DNA from: Aedes albopictus
Lineage: Eukaryota; Arthropoda; Insecta; Diptera; Culicidae
Length of the DNA: 64,000 nucleotides
Direction: 5' to 3'
Assembly: GCF_035046485.1 (NCBI RefSeq)
Contig: NC_085136.1
Coordinates: 327,634,227-327,698,226, forward strand
The position numbers and the translations under genes were made by a program. Below the pieces are notes generated by a model that was not told the DNA's origin, did not search any database, and saw only the letters and a program-made list of their open reading frames with translations. Each line of letters opens with the position of its first letter. Positions within the stretch are counted from its first letter, which is position 1. Below, piece by piece: positions 1 through 9,715 of the stretch.

Positions 1-849
1 CATAACTACACTAAAACTTGTCAAAACTTAATTCTTTCGGCAGAAATTGAAAGCTATACTTGTTTGCTACAACTTCTCCGAACAACGTGTGCCAATAAAA
101 TTGAAGCAAAGATGTGTAATTGTCACATTTGTGATCAGAAAAACCTTAAAAAGTTGATTATTCAATAGATTTTGTTCTGGAACACCCTAATATACGTAAA
201 AGGTTTGATATTTTAAAACAGCATCATATTCTCCAATATTTTTTGGTTATTTGCTTCTTTGACACCAATGCTGTAGGAGTTGAGCAAAAAATATTAAAAT
301 TCGGGAAAGCCAAATGTGGCCTAAAAACTAGCTTTTTGGAGTCAACCACGCTGTGGCGCGAAATTGTACTGAACGTAGTAGCTTTGCTTCCTTGTAGTTT
401 GCCTTGGCTACCCCCTACCACGGGTGATAACAAACAAGCGTGATGACAGGTGTTGGTTATCATATCAGTGCTGACGCGATGCCACTTTTTGCGCGCCAAA
501 GCGTGATTGCACCAGAAAAGCTAGTTTTTAGGCCACATTTGGCTTTCACGAATTTTGGTAATTATTGCTCAACTCCTACAGCATTGGTGTCAAAGAAGCA
601 AATAACCAAAAAACATTGGAGAAATGATGCCGTTTTGAAAAATCCAACTTATTACGTATATTAGGGTGTTCCAGAACGAAATCTATCAAAAAATCAACTT
701 TTTAAGGTTTTTCTGATCACAAATGTGACAATTACACATCTTTCCTTCAATTTTATTGGCACACGTTGTTCGGAGAAGTTGTAGCAAACAAGTATAGCTT
801 TCAATTTCTGCCGGAAGAATTAAGTTTTGACAAGTTTTAGTGTAGTTAT
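1..849. mobile_element. Foldback (long inverted repeat) element, left end cut by the window
   Basis: Bases 1-355 are the reverse complement of about 497-849 with a few mismatches. The first bases, CATAACTACACTAAAACTTG, pair with the last ones at 830-849. The arms meet around 400-450, where only short pairing remains. The arms probably continue left of base 1, so the true end and any target duplication cannot be seen. There is no transposase reading frame, so this is a non-autonomous foldback. Short open frames in it are mirror images created by the palindrome. Confidence 0.85.
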
Positions 850-1017
850 GATTTTTTGAAGTTCAAAAATAGTCGAAAAACACAAAATTGATTTGATGCA
901 CCTCCTAATTTCAATGGATTTGGCTGAAATTTTGACCAGTTACTTCTTCTAGGATGCCAATCAAAATATGGGGGTGGACTTGAGAATCAGAGAACAGTTT
1001 TGAAAAGGTGGACAGGC

Positions 1018-1260
1018 CTAGTGTGTATGTATGTGCGTGTATGTATGTGTGTGAATGTATGGCTGTGCGCAAAGTTCACTCACTTTCAAGGCACTTCCTA
1101 ATGGCCGATTTTTCAGATTATAGCTCGAGTCGAACTGGGATTTTACCGCATTGTTTGCTATTGAAAATTGTCTGGATCTGTTAAGACGTTCCGGAGTTAT
1201 GGCCATTTCAGTGAACTGGACCAGCACCGGTAGAACTGACCGTACGTAAAACTGAACCAA
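1018..1260. repeat. Dispersed repeat with TGTA-rich head, copy 1
   Basis: A TGTATGTATG-type microsatellite is followed by about 200 bp that recurs at 11161-11356 in the same orientation. Shared landmarks are CTGTGCGC, AAGTTCACT, ATTATAGCTCGA, TTTTACCGCATTG and CCGGACCAGCACCGG (the last clearest in the second copy). The family is unnamed here. No coding potential is seen. Confidence 0.7.
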
Positions 1261-1359
1261 GCACCATCATGCGATACATCAAACTGCAGCGATGCTTGTA
1301 ACCTTTAGGATAGTTGACGAATTTTGGGCGGAAATCATCACTGGAGACCAGAAATTCCA

Positions 1360-1860
1360 CGATGTTGAACCAAAATTCAGGATGGCAGCCTAATATTCAA
1401 GATGGCTGCTCCAAATTCAAGATGGCGGCTGTTTAATGGTGTTTTAGGCTCTGAAACCATGCAATATTTGGTATGGGCAAGATGCTTGGGAAGAAGGCTG
1501 GTGTCAAAAAATGACAACTAAAATAGCCAAAATGGCGTTCTTATACCCAAGATGGCGGCTATAAATTCAAGATAGCTACTGTTTAATGAAGTTTTAGTCC
1601 CTAAAACCACGAAATATGGGTTTATATGGTACAGGGAGGATTTTCAGAGTCCAAAAATTACCACCAGAATCACGAAGATGGCGGCTGTTCAATGAAATTT
1701 GAGGCTCTAAAACCATTCAATATAGGTATATCTGGAATGGGGATGGAGTCTGAAGTCCATCACTAGCGACCAGAATTTTAAAGATGGCGGACTTAAATCC
1801 AAAATAGCGGCTCAAAATTCAAGATCACGTTTATTTTAAATTTAATGCTCAAATATCAAA
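1360..1860 (+). repeat. AAGATGGCGGC-rich satellite, block 1
   Basis: Diverged tandem units of roughly 105-150 bp contain the phrases CAAGATGGCGGCT, GGCTCTAAAACCA and CAATATGGGTATATTTGG. The same repeat occurs at 12240-12561 and 13315-13625 on the plus strand and, inverted, at 52680-53040. The 11-bp word AAGATGGCGGC matches the consensus of the zinc-finger proteins YY1 and Pho. Whether anything binds is unknown. Confidence 0.75.
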
Positions 1861-2600
1861 AACCAGATAAACGATGTGATTCCTGGTGCCATGAAATGAA
1901 TTTTTGTTAAACGTATGAAAGTGCGATATTCTTCAACATGTCACTTGAGTTTTGTTGAAACGGGTTTTCGATGGCACGAGAAGGGCGCCATCACCGCTAG
2001 GTGGATTAATTAGGTTTTTTTCTGTTTAAGATATGACTGAGGCTTCGAATGCTTGACACACAATGCTGAGACACTGAATTAAGACAATTGGATAGTACAC
2101 TGAGTATACCATAACTACAAACTTAAACCTCTGTGCTTAACCCACCCAACACACGATTATGCTAGATTGAAACAGTGAACTGGAGCACTGAATACCAGAC
2201 TTGGGGTTTGCCTAAAATTTATCACTAGATCAATAATTTAGAAATCATTATGTGGGCCACTCATTCGACTGCTGAAAAGTATGTACAAGATAAGATTCAT
2301 AGTTGAATCTTAAAAGTGGTACCGGAATATAAAGATAATTAGGGTCTGGGACAATTTTAGCAGGGGGACTTCATCCAATTTTGAACCGATTGACTTGATT
2401 TTTGGGACACGGTGAGATACGTAGAGCAGCTAGCCACGTTAAAAAAATCAGTTAATTGGTGTGAAATTAATTGAGCTAAAGCAGTAAGTGCCTAAAAATA
2501 GCTCCACCGGAACAGAGAATTGGGACACTTAAATGGGACTTAAAACTGGTTAAGAACATTCGATATGGATACTGAGCTGAAATTTATAATTAGAACAATG
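1861..2600. other. Unassigned sequence, no gene seen
   Basis: No supported reading frame is seen. Bases about 1960-2015 (GGCGCCATCACCGCTAGGTG region) recur inverted at 52536-52600, also next to an AAGATGGCGGC block, so part of this stretch belongs to the same dispersed composite repeat. Confidence 0.5.
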
Positions 2601-2612
2601 TATCAGCCGAAC

Positions 2613-3041
2613 TTTTGAGCAGATCGGAGAGCCTGTGGAGTCTTCGGACGTACAGTGCTGCGAACAATACTCGGCGGTAAACTGGAGGACGGCATCTGGC
2701 GGTGTCGCATGAACCACGAATTGTATCAAGTATATAAAGAGATGGATATAGTGAAGCGAATAAAACACGGCAGGCTGCGGTGGGCTGGGCACGTAGCTCG
2801 TAGGCTGGAGGAACGACGAGCTAAAGCCATATTCAGCAGAGAACCAGGAAGGGGCCGTCGGCTTCGCGGTAGGCCGCGCACACGGTGTTTTCTTTGCAGT
2901 TGAGGAGGACCTAAGGGCTCTAAACGTTCAGCGTGACTGGAAGCGATTGGCCCAGGACCGAGACCAGTGGAGTCGAACGTTTTATTCGGCGTAGACTCAT
3001 CGCTACGAGTTGTAGCCCATCAAGTATCAAGTATCAAGAAA
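2613..3041 (+). pseudogene. 5'-truncated RTE-like LINE: C-terminal end of the reverse transcriptase ORF plus 3' tail
   Basis: The frame from 2655 reads RTILGG, then WRCRMNHEL, then RLRWAGHVAR and a basic GRGRRLRGRPRTR stretch. This is the far C-terminal region typical of RTE-clade LINE proteins, of which JAM1 is the Aedes example. The frame is lost near 2890, but DNA similarity continues to a stop near 2995 and a tail of TATCAAG units at 3021-3038. Flanking 12-bp direct repeats, GTATCAGCCGAA (2601-2612) and GTATCAGCTGAA (3042-3053), differ at one base and mark a target duplication. A second, shorter copy lies on the minus strand at 63042-63233. The clade call is from motifs only. Confidence 0.8.
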
Positions 3042-3169
3042 GTATCAGCTGAATCAGGATGTCAGAGAGTGGCAATTCAATGACACTTAAATTGATAAGA
3101 AAAAATGGGACACACATATTTGACAAGTATGGGACGCAAGAGTGAGACACTTGATCGAAAGGGCGTAGC

Positions 3170-3235
3170 CAGAGGCGGGCAGGGGGGGGCGTGCCCCCCC
3201 CCCCCCCTGGCCGACAGATTTTTTATAAATTCGAG
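3170..3235 (+). repeat. Fragment with GGCGTAGCCAGA end and G/C homopolymers
   Basis: GGGCGTAGCCAGAGGCGG followed by G and C runs resembles one end of the hAT-type MITE at 26957-27193, which starts with CAGTGGCGTAGCC. The other end was not found, so this is a fragment at best. Confidence 0.45.
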
Positions 3236-3325
3236 CCGACTTAAAGATTATCAATAATTCAAGAGTTCCAGAAAAAAAATATTAAAAAAAAAACTATTCT
3301 CTGGACTGTTCTAATAATTGAGGTT

Positions 3326-3354
3326 GTCTCTATATTAAGATAAATCAATCAATC
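3326..3354 (+). mobile_element. 29-nt LINE 3'-end stub with 13-bp target duplication
   Basis: The insert reads GTCTCTATATTAAGATAAAT followed by CAATCAATC. It is flanked by perfect 13-bp direct repeats AATAATTGAGGTT at 3313-3325 and 3355-3367. The same 3' end (GTCTC, then a T/A-rich AATAAAG-like stretch, then an AATC or AAT tail) occurs inverted at 43777-43837 and 53290-53344. All three look like extremely 5'-truncated retrotransposition events of one LINE family. Confidence 0.7.
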
Positions 3355-3559
3355 AATAATTGAGGTTTTTATCCACAATTATCGAACCATTTTTTTTGAG
3401 AATCACAGGAAATTTCGCCAAGTATTTTGTATTTTCATGGAATACAAAAACAGCATGCCAAGTTTCCGGCAGGGAAAAAGAAGGAATTTGTAGAATTATA
3501 TGCTGCTATAGAGTGCAGTTATGTTCTACAAGAATTTTCACTTGTATTCAATTCAAACA

Positions 3560-4099
3560 AGCGTCATGCTAAGAGAATAATACCTGGGATTTCTTTACAA
3601 ATTCTTTCAAGGACATCTCCAGAAATTTCTTTAGGCATTTATTCAGGAACTTCGCCAAGACATACAAATACTTCTGCAAGGATACATCGATGGATTCCTT
3701 CAGGAATTTTCCATATTTTCCTTCAGTGATTCTAGCATGGATTGCTGCAGAGAGTTTTTCAAGAATTCCTGTATGGGTTTCACCAGACATTCCTCTGGGA
3801 ATTTCTCCTAGGATATCTTTAAAAGTTCCTCCAGTGATTGTTGCAGTGCTTTTTTCGATGATTCCTCCAAGAATTTCCAGGAGTTCCTTAAATCATTGTA
3901 CAAAACATTTTTTGGGAGTCCATCCAAAGATTCCTACAATAATTCGTCCAAAAATTAATGCAGACATGGATGCCTTCATTTTTATATTCCTACAGAAATT
4001 CTTCCAGGAATTTGTTAAGAAAGCTTTCCTGGGATTTCCTAAGGAATTCATCATGAGATTGCTTCCCGGATTCTTCCAGGTTTTCCTTCAAGCATTCCT
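3560..4099 (+). repeat. 12-bp minisatellite, consensus ATTCCTCCAGGA, block 1
   Basis: Degenerate 12-bp units such as ATTTCTTCAGGA and ATTCCTCCAGGA run head to tail. Because 12 is a multiple of three, long open frames with tetrapeptide periodicity (for example PPGI or RNSS) appear on either strand. These should not be annotated as genes. The block continues after the MITE at 4100-4452. Confidence 0.85.
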
Positions 4100-4452
4100 C
4101 ACGGCGTGTGTATGGGAAAGGTTTATAACAAAAAATTGGGCATCGCCAAATTTTTCGCTATTCAAAAATAGAGACTTCCAGCTTTCATTTGCACGGTCCC
4201 TCAAAAAAATCCACCGAGGGATCTCGAACAACTTTTTCAGAATACTGTTTTTCCCCATACAAAATGAACGGTTCCAAATTAATCCCTATTTCTACTTAAC
4301 AAACATACCCAATTTTTGTATGAAAAAGTTCCCCCGATGGAATATTTCGATGTTGGGCTTGAATGAAAGCTAGTAGCGTCAACTTTCACGTAACGTAAAA
4401 ATTAGCGATGCCTATTTTTTTGTAATAAATTTCTTATACCAGACACACCGTG
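4100..4452. mobile_element. 353-bp MITE inserted in the 12-bp minisatellite
   Basis: The left end CACGGCGTGTGTATGG and the right end (reverse complement CACGGTGTGTCTGGTATAAG) form imperfect terminal inverted repeats of about 55 bp that extend to GGCATCGC. TCCT is present on both sides (4096-4099, 4453-4456), although the host repeat is itself TCC-rich. No coding frame is seen. Confidence 0.75.
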
Positions 4453-4456
4453 TCCT

Positions 4457-4988
4457 CCAAGGATTCAAACCGGGAATATCTTCTGTGTTTCTTCCAAAAA
4501 CAACTCCAGGAATTATTTAAAAAAATCCTCCAAGCGTTCTCCCAGGAACACTTTTTAGAATTCCTTCAGGAGTTCTTCTTGGAATTCTTTCAGGAACTCC
4601 TTCAAAAAATAATCCAATACTTCCTCCAGGAACTGTTTAGGAATTCCCTTAGGAATGATTCTAGGAATTGCTTGCAAGGTTACTTCTAGGGTTTCTTCAG
4701 GAACTGCTACAGGGATTCCCCAAGGAGTTCTTTCACGAACTCTTCTTAGAATTCCTTCAGGATTTCTACAAGGATTCCATCTGCAATTTCTTCAGAAATT
4801 TTTACTGGGATTTCTCCATGAACTTCTCCAGCGATTCCTCTAAGAATTATTGCAGAGATCCTCTGGGAATTGTTGCAGTGATCCAAGGATCAATTCAGAA
4901 ATGCTTATCGAGATTTCTCCAAAAATTACTCCAGGAATTCTTCTAGAGATTCTTCCAGGAGTATTTCTAGAGATTCCTCCGTTAATCT
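4457..4988 (+). repeat. 12-bp minisatellite, block 2
   Basis: Same degenerate ATTCCTCCAGGA array, interrupted on the left by the 353-bp MITE and on the right by the compound element starting near 4990. Confidence 0.85.
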
Positions 4989-5456
4989 CTACGGGTACGG
5001 GTTGGGGTGGCAATATGGTGGACACCCTAAGGTTTTTGCCAACTTTACCTGGCAAGATGTCAAAAAGTTTAGTTTTTTGATACATTTATCCTTTTAAAGT
5101 CTATTTAGCATCTATTGCATAAGAATGCTCACGAATAAAAATGATTTATCCACTTAAAAAAAAAAGTTTTGAAAAATGTTAGTTTTTCATGACCGTCTTC
5201 AAGCATACGGGGCAATATGGACACCATGAGACTTTTACGAATTTCGTACATTATTTACACATATAAAGTCATTTCATTACAAAACAACTATTATGGATGA
5301 ATAATACGCCGAAGTAGTTCATTTTTGTTCAGTTAATTTAAATTCAGACTGTTTTGGATAAAGCTTCGTTTTTGTCGGCATGTACAGCTGTGCCTAGAAC
5401 AACTATTTTCCACTTCTGTCGTTTTTTGACCAATTTGTTTCACCCTATGTCTACTA

Positions 5457-6047
5457 AAGGGTGAGTCGATAATTATTGTGCCATTTTCAAACTAACGTAT
5501 CTTTTTTCCTACTTCACCAAAATCAACCAAATTTTGCACAGTTTCTCCTTATAGTCTCTTGTTTCCATATAATGAATTGAGCTGTAATCAGTGAGATTCC
5601 GGTCGATATAGAATAAATTTAGTTAACAGTTCTAAAAAAGATGTTGTACAATCACATGCTGAAATCTAAAATCATGGTATAGCGCCTTGGAACAATTAAT
5701 GATTATACATTATCGGATCATCTTAATGTTCGTCAGTAGGTTTCAGGAACGGTTGTCAGTGAAACATAAACTTGGAGCTGGGTGAAAACCAGGCACGATG
5801 CGCATAAACAAACCAGAGAGCTTTAATTATTTGTTTCAAGAGGAGCCTGAACATGGCCACATGGAGGGCGTTACTTGAAAATGTCGTGAATTTCACTTAA
5901 ACGCATCCTAAATTTGAATCGATACCAAAAAGTTGAAATACATACATATACTAAACTACTGTAAAAATTTGGTTTCATTTCGTTAACTGTAGACAATTTG
6001 CGAACCAGTTGAAGGTAGGGTGGCACAATAATTAACGACTCACCCTT
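5457..6047. mobile_element. 591-bp MITE with TA target duplication
   Basis: Terminal inverted repeats AAGGGTGAGTCGATAATTAT and, at the right end, the matching ATAATTAACGACTCACCCTT, are flanked by TA at 5455-5456 and 6048-6049. TA duplication is typical of Tc1/mariner-type elements. No transposase is encoded. Confidence 0.8.
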
Positions 6048-6350
6048 TATAGTGAACATTTAACCAAAAATATACTGAAATCGAAGAATTTGGTTGGTTT
6101 GTGATTTAGGTTATATTTTTCCCTTGCCACTTCTTTCAAAAAGGTGAGTGTCGATTTTGCCCCGGCAGCAGAAGATATTTCCAAACTTGATTTTTGATAT
6201 AATAAAGAAGAAAATATAAACATGTTAAGCATGTAGAATTGTAGATACAGCAAAACTACTTGCATGTGTTCTAAAATATCAGGTTTTATTCGACCTGCAA
6301 TAAATTAATCAGTAAATCTTATTTTAGATGGTGTGAAAATTATACTTAAT

Positions 6351-6373
6351 TTGTGTGTGTGTGTGTGTGTATG
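6351..6373 (+). repeat. (TG)n microsatellite
   Basis: A short, nearly pure TG run lies upstream of the ORF1-like gene. It may sit near the 5' end of that retroelement. Confidence 0.7.
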
Positions 6374-6583
6374 TTGTACGGAGAAGACTGTTTAGATATT
6401 TCTCTGTTAAAAACGTCGAATTTTTTGGGTGAAAAAAGAACATTTTAAGAGCACGTCGCGCTTCAATTGTAAATCAACGGTTTCTGGTTACTGGATTTGT
6501 GTAGATCTGATCGATTACCAGTTGTTTACGAGAAAAAAACACCAAATACCCGTAACAAGCTAACGCATCACGTACTCGGCAGT

Positions 6584-7390
6584 ATGGCGTGTCCGAGCTG
6601 TTCCATGACAATAAAAGCCGGAGAAGGAGGAATTGCATGTGAAGGTTTTTGTCGCGGATCATATCATATGAAATGTGCTACGCTATCAACGAACGAAAAA
6701 ATCAGGTGCTTGAAAAATCCTTGTGTTTTTTGGATTTGTGAAACCTGTAGTAAGATGCTGCGTAAAATTCGATATTCGGAAGACATGCAAGAAAAATTCA
6801 ATTCGCTGAAGACGGAGTCCCGTGATGATCATCCTGTTGATATCGACCAAACTACTACTAAACACGTAACTTTTAGGGAAACGATCGATGCAATTACCGA
6901 AATTAAATCGGAGATCGCCTCAATACAAAAGGCACTAGCAAACCTTACTGCTTCTCGTCACACTGAGTTGAGTACGTCTACCAACGAAGATCCACTAGCT
7001 CATTCTTCACCAACACGACCGTATAACTCAACGGACAGCTATCGTTGTGGAAGCCGTATAGGAGTAATTCCAGGGCAAATAGGCAATAGCAGTAACGTGA
7101 CGTGTGACGATAAATGTTGGCTATTTTTCTCTCGTGTCAAGAACAATGTGTGCGAGGATGAAATTCGGTTCATGGTAGCAGAATGTCTTCAGATCAACAC
7201 CGATGAAGTTATCGTACAGAAGCTTGTTTCGAATTGGATGGATGCCACTCAACTACCATATATTTCGTTCAAAGTAGGAATTCATGTTAATCATAGAGAT
7301 CGTGCTATGTGTTCCTCAACATGGCCTAAAGGAGTTTGGTTCCAAGAGTTCAGGGAACGATGTTATACATGGCAACCTCAAATGCGATGA
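6584..7390 (+). CDS. LINE ORF1-like protein with PHD-type zinc finger (268 aa, intact)
   Basis: The frame is open from 6497. The ATG at 6584 gives MACPSCSM and places a cysteine-rich module at once, so it is the preferred start. Residues about 3-55 carry CPSC, CEGFC, YHMKC and WICETC, a C4-H-C3-like arrangement expected for a PHD or related zinc finger. A short central coil (ITEIKSEIASIQKALANL) follows. The C-terminal part contains CWLFFSRVK, then SFKVGI, then WPKGVWFQEF, the pattern of the C-terminal domain in ORF1 of CR1/L2-type LINEs, where ORF1 acts as a nucleic-acid-binding partner of the reverse transcriptase. No endonuclease or reverse transcriptase follows. Instead a short 3' region ends in AAATAAATAAATACAAATAC-type repeats. 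It may be an ORF1-only, trans-mobilised element or a deleted LINE. A co-opted host gene is possible but unsupported. Confidence 0.65.
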   Translation: MACPSCSMTIKAGEGGIACEGFCRGSYHMKCATLSTNEKIRCLKNPCVFWICETCSKMLRKIRYSEDMQEKFNSLKTESRDDHPVDIDQTTTKHVTFRETIDAITEIKSEIASIQKALANLTASRHTELSTSTNEDPLAHSSPTRPYNSTDSYRCGSRIGVIPGQIGNSSNVTCDDKCWLFFSRVKNNVCEDEIRFMVAECLQINTDEVIVQKLVSNWMDATQLPYISFKVGIHVNHRDRAMCSSTWPKGVWFQEFRERCYTWQPQMR

Positions 7391-7580
7391 ACAAAGTATA
7401 GCAATTTATGTAACAGATATTTATTGTATCCACTATACGCTGCGTTATGTTATCTACGTTTTATGTTTCATGTCGGATTGTCAGTTTAGCATTTATTTAG
7501 AATTAAGAAGAAAATTCAATTAGATCATTATTAGATCCGTTGAATGTAAATAAATAAATACAAATACAAATACAAATTCC
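7391..7580 (+). other. 3' region and tail of the ORF1-like retroelement
   Basis: This stretch is AT-rich and ends in GTAAATAAATAAATACAAAT followed by more ACAAAT units. That is a microsatellite-like 3' terminus, as seen in CR1/L2 and RTE LINEs. It directly follows the ORF1 stop, with no room for a second ORF. Confidence 0.6.
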
Positions 7581-7774
7581 CATGCACAAAAAAACGGAGG
7601 ACGCAACTTTTTCGTGTAAAATCAAGTATAATGTTAATTTCGAATGTTTTTTTTTTCCTGACACTACGTTTTAGACAAATGGACTATATTCTCCATTCAT
7701 TAAAAGTTCAAAAAAGTTCGCATAGAGGGTGTCCATTCTGCCCCGGGTGTCCATATTGCCCCGCCTACCCCTAT

Positions 7775-9385
7775 TCTTCCAGGATATCCTCCAGGGATTC
7801 CTCCAAGAATTTCTGCAGGGCTTAACTCGGAACTTCCTTCTGTGATTCTTTCTGGAACAACTTATTTTAAACATCCTCCAAAGATTCTCCCATGAACTCT
7901 TTTTAGGGTTCCTCCAGCAATTCCTCTTTGTATTTTATAAGGAACTTTTCTTGGAAATGATTCAGTACTTCCTCCAGGAACTGCTTAGGGATTCCCTTAA
8001 AAGAAGAAATTCCCTCTTGAAATTTCTTCCGGGTTTCCTTCTGGAGTTTCTTCAGAAACTCTTCTAAGGATTCCTCCCGAATTTGTTCAAGAACTCCATC
8101 TGCGATTTCTTAAGGAATTATTTCTGGTATTCCTTTACGAATTCCCTAAGAGATTCATCAACGAATTTCTTCAGGAATTTCTCTAGGAATTACTCCAGGA
8201 AATTCTTCAGGGATTCCTTCAGAAATTCTTCCAGGATTTGTTCTAGAAATACCTTCTGGAATTTTTCCAGAAATTCCGCCAAGAAATCTTCCAGTATTCC
8301 CTCCAGGAATTGCTTCAGGCATTCCTCCAGGACTTGCACTAAAAACTCCTCCAGGAACTTTTTTAGTGATTTTTCCAGGGATTTCTTCAGAAATTCGTTC
8401 GAGGATTTCTCCAGGAATTCCTCCGGAAATTTCTCTAGAAATCCCTCCGAGAATTTCTCAGGCGATTTTTTCAGAAATTTCTCCCAAAGCTCCTCTAGAG
8501 ATTCCCCCAGAAATTCATCCTGGAATTGTTGAAGGAATTCTAACAGAGACTGCTCCTAGAATTCCTTCAAGGATTCCGCCAGTAATTCCCAAAGGAGAAC
8601 CTCCAGAAATTCCTCCAGACATTCGAATTTTTCAGGGATTCCTCCAGGTATACCACCAGGGATTTCTCCAGAGATTTCTCCAGGGATTTCTTCACAAATT
8701 TCTTCAAGGATACCCCCAGGGATTCCTTCAGGAATTCCTTCGAGAATTTCTCCAGGAATTCCACCAGCAATTCCGCTAGAAATTCCTCCAGGAATCTCTC
8801 AAGGGATTCTTTCAGAAAGAGAAACAGAAATCTCTCAGAATTCTTCTGGTGATTCCTCTAGATATTCATCCAGTAATTCTTTCAAGAATTCCTCTAGAGA
8901 TTCCTCCAGAAATTTCCACAGGAATACCACTAGGAACTCCGCCATTTATTCCTCCGGGATGTTATCTAGGAATTTCCCCAGGAACTTCTTCAGGAATGCC
9001 TCCAGGAAATACCCCAGGAATTTCTTCCTGAATTTCTTCCGGAATACTCCTGGCATCCTTCAGGAATTATGCCAGCAATTCGTCCAGGAATTTCTCCTGG
9101 AAATCCTCTTGGGATTTCTTCAGAGATTCTTTCTGGAAATTCTCCAGGAATACTTTGAGGAAATTTTCAGGGATTCCTCCAGACATTCATCCATTGATTC
9201 TTCCAGGAATTACTTCAGGGATTTCTCCACGAATTTTTCGAGGGATATTCCCAGAGATTCCACCAGGGAATCCTGCAGAAATTCCTCCAAGGGTTCTTTC
9301 AGGAAATCCTCCTGGAATTTCTCAAGGGATATTTTCAGAAATTTCTCCAGCAATTCCTCCCAGAATTCCCTAGATATTAAACCCG
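7775..9385 (+). repeat. 12-bp minisatellite, block 3 (best preserved)
   Basis: From about 9175 to 9370 the array can be cut cleanly into 12-mers such as ATTCCTCCAGAC, ATTCTTCCAGGA, ATTTCTCCACGA and ATTCCTCCAAGG. Unit junctions create the self-complementary word AGGAATTCCT. Open frames at 8083-8532, 8366-8779 and 8959-9408 are period-12 artefacts. Confidence 0.9.
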
Positions 9386-9389
9386 TTTC

Positions 9390-9715
9390 AAGAATAAAGA
9401 CTGCGTAGCCACTAAAAGTTCAAAGTTCTAGAACAATTAAGAAGATTTTTCCCAGTGAGTACTACCACGAGTTTTAGTTAGAACTTCCGCTCAGTATTGC
9501 AAAAACAACAACATTTGTTCAATTGATTAAGATTCAAAATTGGTACTAGAAGTCAGCTTCGTGAAGACGCCTAATTGAGAAATATCAATAAAGCTCTTAA
9601 AAGTAACAAAAATGGACACTCGACACTTGACCAATATCTATAGAATGCCGGATTGAGATACTGAACAAACTTTACTGTTGGCCTAGCGAATTTGAACTCA
9701 TCCGAAACCCACGTT
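9390..9715. other. Unassigned sequence, no gene seen
   Basis: A short AT-rich interval lies between the two minisatellites. No motif, open frame of interest or inverted repeat could be supported. Confidence 0.4.

Larger units (their letters stand above)
4990..7772. mobile_element. Compound element splitting the 12-bp minisatellite
   Basis: The left boundary carries GGGGTGGCAATATGG followed by GGACACCC. The right boundary carries the inverted counterpart, GGGTGTCCATATTGCCCC, and another GCCCCGGGTGTCC. Minisatellite units resume directly outside both ends. Further GGGGCAATATGGACACC-like words lie inside, at about 5208-5228. The element holds a 591-bp TA-flanked MITE (5457-6047) and an ORF1-like gene with its own 3' tail (6584-7580). 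No transposase for the outer element is visible. The exact ends are uncertain by several bases. Confidence 0.55.

Noticed and set aside
3690..4373. 227-codon plus-strand frame
   Set aside because: The first half is minisatellite and the second half runs through the 353-bp MITE; it is a chance fusion of two repeats.
8083..9408. Open frames with RNSS, PPGI or GFLQ tetrapeptide repeats that look collagen- or fibre-like
   Set aside because: The 12-bp minisatellite has a period divisible by three, so repeats stay open in several frames on both strands; unit decay shows no codon-level constraint.
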